A stretch of DNA of 64,000 nt from Notospermus geniculatus (taxonomy: Eukaryota > Nemertea > Pilidiophora > Heteronemertea > Lineidae): assembly GCA_002633025.1 (NCBI GenBank), contig NMRB01003002.1:4004-68003 (forward strand), given 5' to 3'. Numbering within the stretch: the stretch's first letter is position 1; each line of letters opens with the position of its first letter. Positions 34,201 to 43,928 of this stretch are shown here, piece by piece. Both the position numbers and the translations under genes were made by a program. The notes under the pieces are model-generated. The model was given only the letters and a program-made list of their open reading frames with translations. It did no database searches and was not told the origin of the DNA.

Positions 34201-35117
34201 TGATATGAACATCATCAGGAATAGGTCCCAATTTGGTCTACGGTTCGATTACCGGAAGGCATGGCGACATGCAAACAGTGATTTTTTCCTGACACTAATG
34301 TCGCACTCACATCAAAAAGATCCAATTGGTTGCCAAGGAGAATGTTTGGCTGAGGCCCTGGGACACCAAGATCCTTGAAACATTGCTGTACCTTCCTCCG
34401 AACCCTGAAAGATAAAATGCAAGGAACACCATTTTACGCACATCCCGCTGCAACAGAAGCGTTGCTTTTCGTTCGTCTTCAGAATCCTCTTCTCGGAGTA
34501 TTTAAGGCCCTTGTGTCCCTTGTGTGCACAGCAAATGGATGATTACCACACGCTGTTAAAGATAATGTATCACGGGTATTTTCGTGGCCCACGAAATTCA
34601 TTGTTTATTTACATTTTGTTTGTTTATATCCAGGCCTTCTTTGTCTGACCAGTAATTTGTTGGTGGCATGTCTGTCTAGAAATTCTGTTGATTCCAAAAG
34701 TTTTCATTTTGGTGGTTTGGCATGTTCCAAAAGTCCAAAATAACATAATGTAAACATCTATGTTTACAAACATTGAATGTAAACAATGAAGTCGTGAGAC
34801 ATTATCTTTAACGTGCCAATCCCCCCGAAAATCACCCAAGCCTTTAGTTTCACCAGAAAAGAAGCCATGATGAAGTTCTGAATTGAACCCAACGATTCCA
34901 TGACCATGTATCAGAACTCCATAGGTAGCCTATCCAGGGATGGACTACCTATAGGCTAGTGCCTTTCTTGAACGGCCAATTCCGTCGAAAATCTGCACCT
35001 TGCAGCCATAAATTTCCTGGCCACTCTGGCATGCTTTCTGATCGTGGCCGTTAATACCTACCATAGTATCTTGGTGAGCAGTCCAACAACTATTATCAGC
35101 AGAATTGCGGTTATCAT
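28275..35117 (-). CDS. CYP3-clan cytochrome P450, copy 2 (complete)
   Basis: Thirteen exons, complement: 35062-35117, 34311-34404, 32970-33022, 32570-32669, 32353-32475, 32114-32202, 31153-31322, 30803-30936, 30163-30339, 29828-29971, 29484-29572, 29105-29251, 28275-28518. Total 1,620 bases, 539 residues. Exon 1 is a hydrophobic ER anchor (MITAILLIIVVGLLTKILW); the proline hinge GVPGPQPNILLGN follows. AGFDTTS (about 344-350) is the oxygen-activating I-helix, EVLR (400-403) the ExxR salt bridge, and FGSGPRNC ends in the haem thiolate Cys483. Exon 9 is a charged insert (E, D and K rich), longer than in vertebrate CYP3A. The redox partner would be microsomal P450 reductase. The substrate cannot be inferred; CYP3-clan enzymes oxidise xenobiotics and lipids, and CYP5 relatives isomerise prostaglandin H2. 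Confidence 0.92.
28784..28977. mobile_element. Palindromic MITE with triplicated right end, block 2 only
   Basis: The left arm GGAGGTTTAGAAATCAAATG pairs with the right arm around 28,895-28,936. The last 20 bases of the right arm (TGATTTCTAAACCTCCCTAA) are then repeated two more times in tandem. The inner word matches the element at 4,870-5,011. Confidence 0.85.
30390..30524. mobile_element. MITE CGGT(T/G)ACAGACTGGCGCG, block 2 copy
   Basis: Counterpart of 16,991-17,127. Confidence 0.65.
30567..30691. mobile_element. Near-perfect palindrome TAGGGAGGTTTCGC, flipped relative to block 1
   Basis: Flanks (AGTGCACAAAA and TTTCTGCATG) match those at 17,170-17,291. The asymmetric loop reads TTATTTATTGTGTGGGTATA, which is exactly the reverse complement of the block 1 loop. 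Confidence 0.9.
31380..31907. mobile_element. 528-bp element with 7-bp target duplication in CYP intron, block 2 only
   Basis: Ends CATGGAGGTAGTATTGAGAA and the exact complement are flanked by GTCAGAC on both sides (31,373-31,379 and 31,908-31,914). Block 1 has one GTCAGAC at the empty site (about 17,944). There is no coding capacity. The internal sequence is not palindromic overall. Confidence 0.9.
33321..34064. mobile_element. 744-bp TA-flanked element, block 2 only, with a nested insertion
   Basis: Ends CTCTAACCTCTTA and the complement of TAAGAGGTTAGGG are flanked by TA. Block 1 has the empty site (GGATATCATAATG at about 19,425). A second inverted-repeat element (33,789-34,046) lies inside its right half. 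Confidence 0.85.
33789..34046. mobile_element. Nested inverted-repeat element GGAATCCACCATTGATTTTC
   Basis: Arms of about 50 bases (GGAATCCACCATTGATTTTC to TTTGCAAC and complement) surround a GTTGCGTTGCAAC-rich centre. One arm of the same family is found at about 19,735-19,822, at the junction of the two blocks. Confidence 0.85.
34556..34811. mobile_element. TTAA-flanked MITE AGATAATGTATCACGG, member 1 (CYP intron 1)
   Basis: TTAA plus AGATAATGTATCACGG on the left and complementary CATTATCT plus TTAA on the right. It lies between P450 exons 1 and 2. Members are also at 37,914-38,161 and, degenerate, at 7,712-7,960. Confidence 0.85.
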
Positions 35118-35875
35118 TTTTGCTTGCAGCTCTGTCGGCTAACGTTCTTCAAAACGGGAAGCGGCCACAGACACTGCACGCTGCCATGTTGTCGATCTAT
35201 GGTCTGAATTGTACAGTACGCTGACGAAGCTCATTCATATTATTTCTTTCCCTTTCATCTGTAGTTGGATAGGTCGACTGGCACTTTGGAATGAATTACG
35301 AGCCTGGGATACTATACTATGAACGCGCACACCAATCTACAGGTTCGAGAATTGCTTTTTTCACAGCCGATGGCTCTGATAGTTTCTGAAACCATCGATC
35401 ACAGGGGCTTGAAGCATGCATTGCATGCAGGGCCAGGGGGATGTTTCAGAAGTCCAAGGGGCACGATTTTTGTGTGGACGCTTCATTGATATCGTTGAAA
35501 CGACGATTTAATTGATTTGCGGGAGCCGCCGCCCGGCAAAACGCACTGGAATCCGGTTTTGGTAACCGGCTTCTTCCAATCCAGTGCATAACCTCCATCT
35601 ATGCCGAGCTCCGTCATTATAAGAACTCACCATTATTTAACTTTCCATGGCGAACAGTCGAAGCGCCAGGGTATGATCTGGATGATCTAGTCCTTTGAGC
35701 AGGATGGAACGATGCTTGTATGAATACTTGAGGGGATTCTTTTCAATTTGATTCTTTTCAAAATACTTATGCCACACGATTTTTTTTATTTTCAAGTGAT
35801 CAACCTTTTACATTGTGTGGAAATAATTTGGTAAATCGTGTACGATTTTCTCGTTGCCCGTGCATCATCCGGACT

Positions 35876-36519
35876 CTATCCTCGGAAGCAATCATGTCGT
35901 TTACTCTTGTTTTTCTTGTCATATGGAAAGCAATCGTGCCTTTTCTTCAGGAGATTCTCGAGGGATTTCTCGACACTGGAAAGTAAAACATTTGTGCCAG
36001 GAAAAAGATACTCAAAGCAGATGGTAATTTAACCACACCGACCGNATGGAGAACTAAACGCGTTTAGATGTTTAAAATATGTTACATATTCCCGTTTAGT
36101 TTCGTGTTCAGACTTTAAACACTTTAGATTTACAGTGTGTACATGTATGCTTCCCCTACTTCGATATCGCTGTCTGGAGACTGCGCTGGCCTCCTCGCTA
36201 CAGTATAAGCTCCGGAAATGACCGAGCCTCTCAAATTATAGTCGTACATGTATGTAGGTTCGGCAGGGCTGTTCCGACAGCGGAATTTCTTCGAAACCGA
36301 CACGCACCCGCGCCATCATCACGTTTATACAGAGTGGACGTTTTGCATTGGTCTGAGTGGCAAGTTCATGTGAATGGCACCAAATTTGACCTACATGTAA
36401 ATCTAAAACCAAACCTTGCCGTTAATGCAAACTAAAGAAGTCGTCTTACCTGCATTTCCCGAGAATACAAGGACTGTAGCAATGACCAGCAAGGCCAGGA
36501 AAATTGTTTGCTTGTCCAT
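35876..36519 (-). CDS. Possible small secreted peptide precursor (74 residues)
   Basis: A three-exon model, complement: 36450-36519, 36143-36197, 35876-35975, in phase throughout. Exon 1 (MDKQTIFLALLVIATVLVFS, then GNA) is a convincing signal peptide followed by a good donor GTAAGAC. Exon 2 encodes an acidic spacer; its acceptor (CTGTAG) and donor (CAT|GTACAC) are weak. Exon 3 has the acceptor TTTACTTTCCAG and ends with KKR-HDCFPYDKKNKSKR-HDCFRG-stop. That is two HDCF motifs each after a dibasic site, two cysteines, and a terminal Gly that could donate an amide. I do not recognise the family. The N at 36,045 lies in the second intron. The signal exon is fairly safe; the rest is inference. Confidence 0.38.
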
Positions 36520-37233
36520 GGTCACGTAGGCTGAAAAGACCGGCGTTATTTGCTGTATATGCAGAAACCCTTCTGGAGTTAACCATTAACAAATTGTGGA
36601 ATCTTGGGTTTTGGTCGTCGATTCACACAGTAGTATTGAGCATTTCCTAAACTTAAGAACGATGTTAAGTCGATAGAGCCGAACAAATTTGAGACTTACC
36701 TTAGTTTACAATATACGGCGATGGTCGTGAATATTAATGTTGTTCCTTTCGTTGCTGCTTTAGTTGTGGTAAGTCGCTCATCGTACTTCAACTTATAATA
36801 CTCTGGGGCATCGATTGCGGCGTCTCAAACATCTGGTGGTACGTCTCAAACATCTGCTAACGTACGCCTCCCTTCCTTCCTTTGCGGATCCTCCACTAGG
36901 TCAGTTTTTGCCTTGCGGCGAACAACGTTATACCAGTTCTGCCCTTACAAGGACTTTCCGGTTGCCAACTGATTAAGGGCCTGTCACACTAAAGTAGTTC
37001 TCAAAACGTACTCCTGCCCCGACCTAAAAAATCGTAATTCTATCCATGATGACTTTCTGATGAAGAAAAGCATAGGACAAATGATGTATCAGACATTTAT
37101 CCTTTATTTCTACTTCTATTTCTTTATATTGTATGGCTTCTAAATGATATACATTGTACACGTAATTTGATTTTGGCAACGCTAATACATTTTGTCGTGC
37201 AAAACATTTTCTTGTGCAGAACTGTACAAGTCA

Positions 37234-37504
37234 CAGGGCCGGATCCAGAGTTTAGAAATAGGGGGCACAACCCTGAGGGCAAAGCCCTCAGTTGGCGCGC
37301 ACTGCAGGTGCGCACACACGACGGGGGGGGTTCCGGCGGGCCTCCCCTGGGAAAATTTGAAAAATCAAAGCTTTGAGATGCGATTTCCCAGCATCTTAGA
37401 CATGAAATACTAGACGGTTTCCAAAAAATGCAGTAAAAATCATTGCCCCTCAAAAATGGGGGGGGGGGCACGTGCCCCATGTGCCCCTTCTAGATCCGGG
37501 CCTG
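37234..37504. mobile_element. MITE-like element with GGGCCGGATCCAG / CTAGATCCGGGCCTG ends
   Basis: Ends CAGGGCCGGATCCAG and the complement of CTAGATCCGGGCCTG enclose about 270 bases with G-rich runs (eight to ten G). The ATCCxGGCC end type resembles the element at 57,832-57,985. Confidence 0.75.
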
Positions 37505-37526
37505 GAAGACGAGGTACGTACGTCGA

Positions 37527-37551
37527 NNNNNNNNNNNNNNNNNNNNNNNNN
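37527..37551. other. Assembly gap (25 N) flanked by a repeated 35-bp phrase
   Basis: CTAGATCCGGGCCTGGAAGA with its following GAGGTAC... phrase occurs on both sides of the Ns. The contigs may therefore overlap across this gap. Confidence 0.85.
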
Positions 37552-37692
37552 CTAGATCCGGGCCTGGAAGACGAGGTACATGTACGTACGTCGAATATGT
37601 GTCATGGGCGATTGAATCTCACTTCCTTCACACCCTCCACCAGACTCCCTTGACTTTTCCAATCCGTTGGGCTATAGTGTTTATCTGCAGAT

Positions 37693-37819
37693 GCTGCTGA
37701 TAGAACAATAAATATTCATATTTGAACAGCGAATATCTTCAACAAACAGACCTACCAGAACTATTGTCAGAGAAGGTATTTGCTGTTCAATTATAAATAT
37801 TCGCTGTTCTATCAGCAGC
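37693..37819. mobile_element. Short foldback GCTGCTGATAGAACA
   Basis: The GCTGCTGATAGAACA left end and TGTTCTATCAGCAGC right end are followed inward by AATATTCATA/AATATTCGC-type arms. Confidence 0.75.
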
Positions 37820-37913
37820 ACCTGAAGAAATCAGCTATTCTCACACCAATGAGTCCACTCTTCACTCATCCAGTTGGAAATATAATCAAAAACGAGGCTA
37901 TCTTCTACTGGAT

Positions 37914-38161
37914 TTAAAGATAATGTATCATGGGTATTTTCGCGGGCCACGAAAATCATTGTTTATTTCCATTTTGTTTGTGTGTGTCCAGTCTTTCTTT
38001 GCCTTATGAGTAATTTGTTGATGGCATGCCCCTCCAGAAATTCTTTTGATACCGTACCGAAAGTATTCAATTTGGTGGGTTCATGTGCCAAAAGTCCAAA
38101 ATAACATCAATGTTTACAAACATAGAATGTAAACAATGAAGTCGTGATACATTATCTTTAA
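37914..38161. mobile_element. TTAA-flanked MITE AGATAATGTATCA, member 2
   Basis: Same ends, length and internal order as 34,556-34,811, about 85 percent alike by eye. It lies just past the stop codon side of the third P450. Confidence 0.85.
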
Positions 38162-38236
38162 GATCTCGAAGAAACGAATCCTCCTTTTTCAAGCAATCAC
38201 ACTTCTGCAGCTTGACAAACTTTTCCTGGAAATGTT

Positions 38237-41200
38237 CTAATTTTCCCTGGGAACCAGCCGCAAACGAACGCCATTCTCGGGCACATAAGTTAGCCGCTCC
38301 ACCTTCTTCAGTGGGATTTCCGTTTCCTCGCAAATCTCGAAGGTGAACTTCTGAAGGATTCTCGCCAAGGCCATCTTCCCTTCAACCTGGGCGAGCCGCA
38401 TCCCAACACAGTTTCTCGGACCACTGCCGAAGGCTTGAAAGGCAAGGGAATGACGAGTCGCCCTTTGCTCTTTTGAAAATCTGCAAAAAAATCTCTAAAT
38501 CTGTAGGCCTGGTTTGGTGATATTAGGCCCTATAGGAATTATAGTTCCTTGGGACCTATGATCATGATGAAAGCGATCGTGAAGAGTTTGGTTTCCATTC
38601 TGTGACCACCTTCAGAATGTCTGCGTTATAGTCAAATAAGGGCCTACTTACCGTTCAGGCTCAAAGAGGCTTGGATCGATCGGTCCCCAGACATCAGGGT
38701 CAGAGTGGATGGCCTCCACGTTAATTTGTACTGACATACCCTTCGGTATCTTCAGACCACAGACAGCTGTCTCATCCGTGCAGTAACGAGTGACGACACT
38801 GAACGAAAAATATTAGGGAGTTAATACGCTCCAAGAACAACTTCAGGCTTTCTTTTACCATTTCGGTTACGGATTTTCCGTACCTGACGCCTATCGGGTG
38901 TACTCTCAACACCTCATGGAAGACCATGTCCAGGTAGGTCAACTGCCTCAGGTCGTCGTAAGCAACTGGTCTCTGCAGGGAAAGGAGAGAAGTCATGTAG
39001 ACAAGTCATGAAACAAACACTGGCCTCTGTTTATCTGTTTATCGTCTCAATGAACATATTATACGCAGGACCTACTCACGTCACCGAGCTGCTCGTCAAG
39101 CTCATCCTGGAGACGTCGTTGAACTTCAGGATGTAACGCCAGTTCGTAGGAGGCGTACGCCAGCGCTGTGCTGGTCGTCTCAAATCCCGCATTTTGGAAG
39201 AGACATAGGTTCCCAACAATCTCCTGAAATTTGTAACGAAATTTGTCATCGATTGAGGAAAAGGGCCTTTTTCTCGCAGTGAATGATTTATTCATCGCAC
39301 CAAGAATAACATCCTGAGAATCTCAGGTCATTTACGGTCGTACCTGCTCCCTCAATGGGAGGGTACGACCGTAAGCGCGAAGCCCTGGGAAAGCGCGAAG
39401 CCCTGGGATTCTCAGGATGCAAGAATAGAGCAACCTGTTTGAAGCATCGTAGACAGGTTCCATTTTCTATCAACCCGGTATAGAGCTATCTGTCACTAAC
39501 CTCCTTTTTCATCTTTTTCACTGGTCTGTTACCATGAACAGTTCTCTGGCCGTGTTCAGGGTTAGATGCGTCTGTCTCCTCGTGTGCGATGGTCAGTGTG
39601 TTCAAATCATCGACTTCTTCAGCCTCAGCGTCGAGCATGTACTGCAGGAAGTCTTGGCGGCACTCTTCGCCTCGTTCCTGCATGGGAAAAAAGTTGGTGT
39701 CGAATATTCTTCACGTACGGCTCGCTCTACTCTGTTCCAAGAGCTGCCATGACACCCTAAGTTACTCTCAAATCGAAGTGGGTGACGATAGGCCCATCTT
39801 GTCCAAACAAGGCCATCGGCCATCGACTAGATGGCCGTCAGGCCAGATAGACTGGTGAGAATCAGATGGATTTGACCATACTTACCTTTGCTTCTCTTCT
39901 CTCCATCATGATGGCGGTTAGTTTAAGTCCTATTTCGAAACCGTCAAATTTGATGATGCCGAACATGAAAAGGTACAGGACAAGTTTGAAGAGGAGACCG
40001 CCAATGCTTGGAAATATAACTGAAATGCAAATCATTGTGTCACTTCAAGTCAGAACCAGTTCTGAATTGCCGTGCTGCAAAGACTGCAACCTGCTGTCCT
40101 ACTAGTTCACATGACTCCCATGTATGTTGAGTTTTGTCCATGACGCCATGTTCCCAAGTGAGTACTCTTTCTGCAAGAATGCTGGGTTGACATTCGCCGG
40201 TTTTAAATTAAACCTACTTACAAGATAACAGGATGATTGCCTTCCGCCAGAGTGGTTCTGTCCGAAAATTTTGCTGTTCGAAAAGTGCTTTCGTTTTGAC
40301 AAGGAATTCATTCTCCGGGTTCCTCTGTATCTCCATGTCGAGGCCGAAGGCAGTTGAGCAGATGACCTCCATTGTTAGGCCTTGATATACCCTGGAAGAG
40401 ACAGTGAAACTGAAAGGAACAGGCTCGCTGATGACGGTGTATAGTTGTGTTTTCGGCAAAGCTTGTGTCATGGGGTAGGCCTACCAAAATATCGAAGATG
40501 TCAACGCTTTATGGGCAAAGTGAGCTGTGAGTTAACCATATACACTGTATGTCTGTACATTTGGATTTTCCAGAATCTTGGATAGTAGGCCTACTCACGG
40601 CAACACATCGAAGGGTTCACCGGCCTTGCTCTTCTCTTCCATCATCTCAACCAATGTATCCAGCGCTTTTGTCACCAGAGGCTGCATCTGAATATTAAAG
40701 GAGGAGTCAAGCATACCACCACTCGACGTCAACTTCATCCGATTATAAATTGGCATTTGCAAGGATTATATATAGCGGACTTTTTCTAATCGCTCCGTTA
40801 TTAACGATAACACTAAAATGCTGACGCTCACTTCTGACGAGTAACGTTACCGCTGGACGCGACTTACCGCCTTGAGCTTGTTCGTACTGAACATGGGACT
40901 CATGAAGCTTCGGTAGCGCTTCCACATCTGCCCATGGGCTACGAACACATTGTTGAAGTCCTTGCATTCTGGATCTGGGCCGAAAGGGGTTGGCTGAAGG
41001 AAAATGAAAAGAAACATCACTAAAGTGTATGAATCATAACCAGCGACGGAATTGGTGAAACTAACTTGGTATAGGTCTACCTTTCTTCCCATGAAATGTC
41101 GGAAATCTCTGACGAAGACGTGTTTGATAATTTCAAGATCTGACGTCACCAAGACCGGAATCAGACCTCCCTCGAAATAGCTAAAGAAAGATGAAAGGAT

Positions 41201-42218
41201 TGTTTGAAAGATGAAATGATTAAAAGCGAAACGAATTTAACGTTGCCAATGGGACATGGAGGTACGATACGTGAGGCGTGTATTTGGTACCGGTACACAA
41301 CGAAGTACATCGGTAGGCTTCGCTTTGTTATTCGAAATGAAGCAATCAACTTAGTCAATTAAAAGAAGAGCAGCATCAATTCTTTATTCTTTACGAGACT
41401 CACCCAAAGGTTTTCCCGTACTCCTTCGTCCATCTTCTGATAGATTTCGCAGGTCCCTGGAGTAAAGGATGTCATAGGGAGTTTTCTACTTTTCAGCGTT
41501 TTAGTGTTATCGATAATAACGGAGCGATTAGAAAAAACCACTCTCTCTAGGGTTGGCCTACATTTATTGTGCTGAAAACTATTTCAGTTCGTGACTAGTC
41601 TTAGGCCTAGATCAGGGAACAATTGCATATAGGCCTAACAAAATTACAGCAAATTAATGATATCAAGGCCATGTCTATACGCCGTTGTGACAAGGCACTG
41701 TAGCTAGTCACAGAATGTAACATTATGGAGGTAATTGCGTCGTGTCATCGAACGACGAAACATTTCGCTGAAAACGCCAAAAAAGAACATCCCCAAATTA
41801 CGATTCGATTACGGTACCATTCGGTGTAAACTGGCAGTGCATGGTGTCATACTACGACCTGATTTTATTTTTGCGAAACGTAATTTCGCACTTACATCAA
41901 AAAGATCCAATTGGTTGCCAAGGAGAATGTTTGGCTGAGGCCCTGCGACACCAAGATCTTTGAAACACTGCTGTGCCTTCCTCCGAACCCTGAAAAAAAC
42001 ATGCTTTGATCAAGACACACGGTTTTGCGCAAGCCCCGCCACTACAGAACAGTTTGCTAACTGAGAGGAAAATGTCTCAGACTTCAATGCGAAACCATAG
42101 GCTAGACTGGACGTATGTGCACTTTCCCCAGTCACACTCCGGCACTCGTGGCCGACACCTACCATAAGATCTTGGTGAGCAGTCCAACAATTATTATCAG
42201 CAGAATTGTGGTTATCAT
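38237..42218 (-). CDS. CYP3-clan cytochrome P450, third paralogue (complete)
   Basis: Thirteen exons, complement: 42163-42218, 41896-41989, 41404-41456, 41081-41180, 40868-40993, 40599-40687, 40222-40391, 39886-40019, 39501-39677, 39080-39223, 38884-38972, 38652-38798, 38237-38480. Total 1,623 bases, 540 residues. Exon lengths match copy 2 except for one extra codon in exon 5. The I-helix reads AGFETTS, and EVLR, EPERF and FGSGPRNCVG are kept. Introns show little similarity to the other copies and exons differ at many sites. This is a true older tandem duplicate, which shows that the cluster grew by duplication before the recent block copy. Confidence 0.92.
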
Positions 42219-43826
42219 TGTTGCTTTCAAATCGGTCGGCTAACCGTCATTTCTTCAAAACAGGAAAAGGCGACAAACAATCGGCCATGATAGGCCGAGA
42301 TATCTATATAGTTAGTTCCGTGATTTATGTCGGTGACGCGGCTCATTCATTGCGAATTCTTCACCAACGAACTGGGTGGCCTACTTAGGCCTAATTTGTA
42401 TTGAAGAGAATGGCAAATCATGGACGGAGGGGTGACGCATAAGACCAGGGTGCTCCGAAAAGCTGCTCCTCCTTTCTTCCATCGATCAAAAGGGTAGAAC
42501 GTGACTAAAGGCCCAGTCACACTTCTGCGTATGTCAGTTCCTTATCAGTTCCGCATTGACATTTTCCTCATACGCAATCATACGCATAATACGACAGTGT
42601 CAGTGAGGTTGGTATCCTGACCCTCCATTTGAATCAATGAGGACTCTAAAATCTTACCACCTAAATAAAAAGCATTAGATTTTTACTTAAAGTAACTTGC
42701 CCTGTGAAGTTCATAAATGGGAGAGGTTTGGACTTGCTCCTGTCATGCTGATATGGAACTTCATTCAATGTATTTATCCTCACTTCAGCTTATTATGGCA
42801 GTAGTGGTAAATATGTCGGGCATCAGTCAAGTGTTGCTGGTCAAGATTAACGGAGCATACTTCAATGACTGGATGTTTCGCAGTGGAAAGTGCGACGGAT
42901 TTCATGAAAACGGTTTAGGATATTCATGGACATGACGAATGACAGCAGAGGTCTCCACATTTCTGTCTCCTTCCAAGACATCCAGGAAGATATTTCATTC
43001 TACAGAACTGTGGGATAAGATATTCAGAGCATACTTCAAAGCAACAAATAATCCCAGCCTCAACTTTGTTCAAATATGGAAGAGATGCCTGTATATGATG
43101 AGAGTAATTCAGTGTGGTTTAAACTCATATGCTTCATATGAAGCATTTTGGGTGAGAGCATTATTTGTGATAAATGGTGTTTCTACGTTTGAATAAATTG
43201 ATGTATTGTAAATCAAATTTCCATGAGTCTCTTAGTCTTATGTGAATATCTGTCCTGGTGTAACAAAAAAATACAATGGACAACATGTCCATGACCAGAG
43301 CCAGTCAGTCATGCCATCAACAATGTTGGAGGCAGGAGGCCAAATTCCCTTGCCTAATGATGTTAGGGTAATGGTTCACTTTCCATGAGGCTATAGCAAA
43401 TTCAAGGTTGTGCTCAGTCAACTGGTAAATACTCTGGTTTGTGGTTTAATCGTGTTCACTTTATGGTGTCTGTTGCACAGGCCTGGCATTTTGCCTTGTT
43501 GAAGAAAGGTTGACCTCAACTATATCCACAGGCTGTTCAAAAGTTGATCCAGTCCTTGACTGTTTTGACCTTACAGGCGTAGCCATTTTCATCCATGGTG
43601 ACCCAATGAGTGGGTGAAAATAACATACCGGTAGTTGCAATGTTTTGGCTGTTGTCTGACACAGTGGAGCTCCACATATACCCTGGTAATTTGTTGTCAC
43701 TGATGTGTCAAGTGAACTCAATGGAGATCATGATAGTAACATTGTACTCCATCATTTGGAAGGAGACCAGGCAAATACCAGTACATGTACATGTACTAAG
43801 AAAGTGATTTGTCTAAGTAGAAAAGG
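42219..43826. other. Interval without recognised gene
   Basis: It lies between the P450 start and the PMS1 3' end. Frames such as plus 42,939-43,196 (85 codons) have no recognisable domain and no splice partners. Fragments of MITE-type sequence (GGCCCAGTCACACTTCTGCG, 42,513) are present. Confidence 0.55.
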
Positions 43827-43832
43827 TTTATT
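43827..43832 (-). terminator. Candidate PMS1 poly(A) signal
   Basis: AATAAA on the minus strand (plus-strand TTTATT), about 97 bases beyond the PMS1 stop. Confidence 0.5.
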
Positions 43833-43928
43833 TTTTCACTTAACTGTCCCATACATGCATGGTTGGCACACAGAGCTAATACAATGTTGTGGTGATGCAC
43901 AGATTTCAGAGTCGGAATGTTGCACTGT

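Larger units (their letters stand above)
19823..34219. repeat. NCKX+CYP block, copy 2
   Basis: This is the second copy of the block at 6,909-19,582, longer because of insertions at 20,646, 21,370, 25,596, about 26,997, 28,784, 31,380 and 33,321. It carries complete exchanger and P450 genes; P450 exons 1-2 lie just past its right end. Confidence 0.9.
36520..38236. other. Interval without recognised gene
   Basis: Apart from the repeats listed separately (37,234, 37,693 and 37,914) and the 25-N gap, no coding signal was found. 36,730-36,900 has a repeated GCGTCTCAAACATCTG phrase. Confidence 0.6.

Noticed and set aside
42939-43196. 85-codon plus-strand frame ending at an AATAAA
   Set aside because: No recognisable domain, no splice acceptor continuity with other exons and no duplicated or conserved copy to support it.
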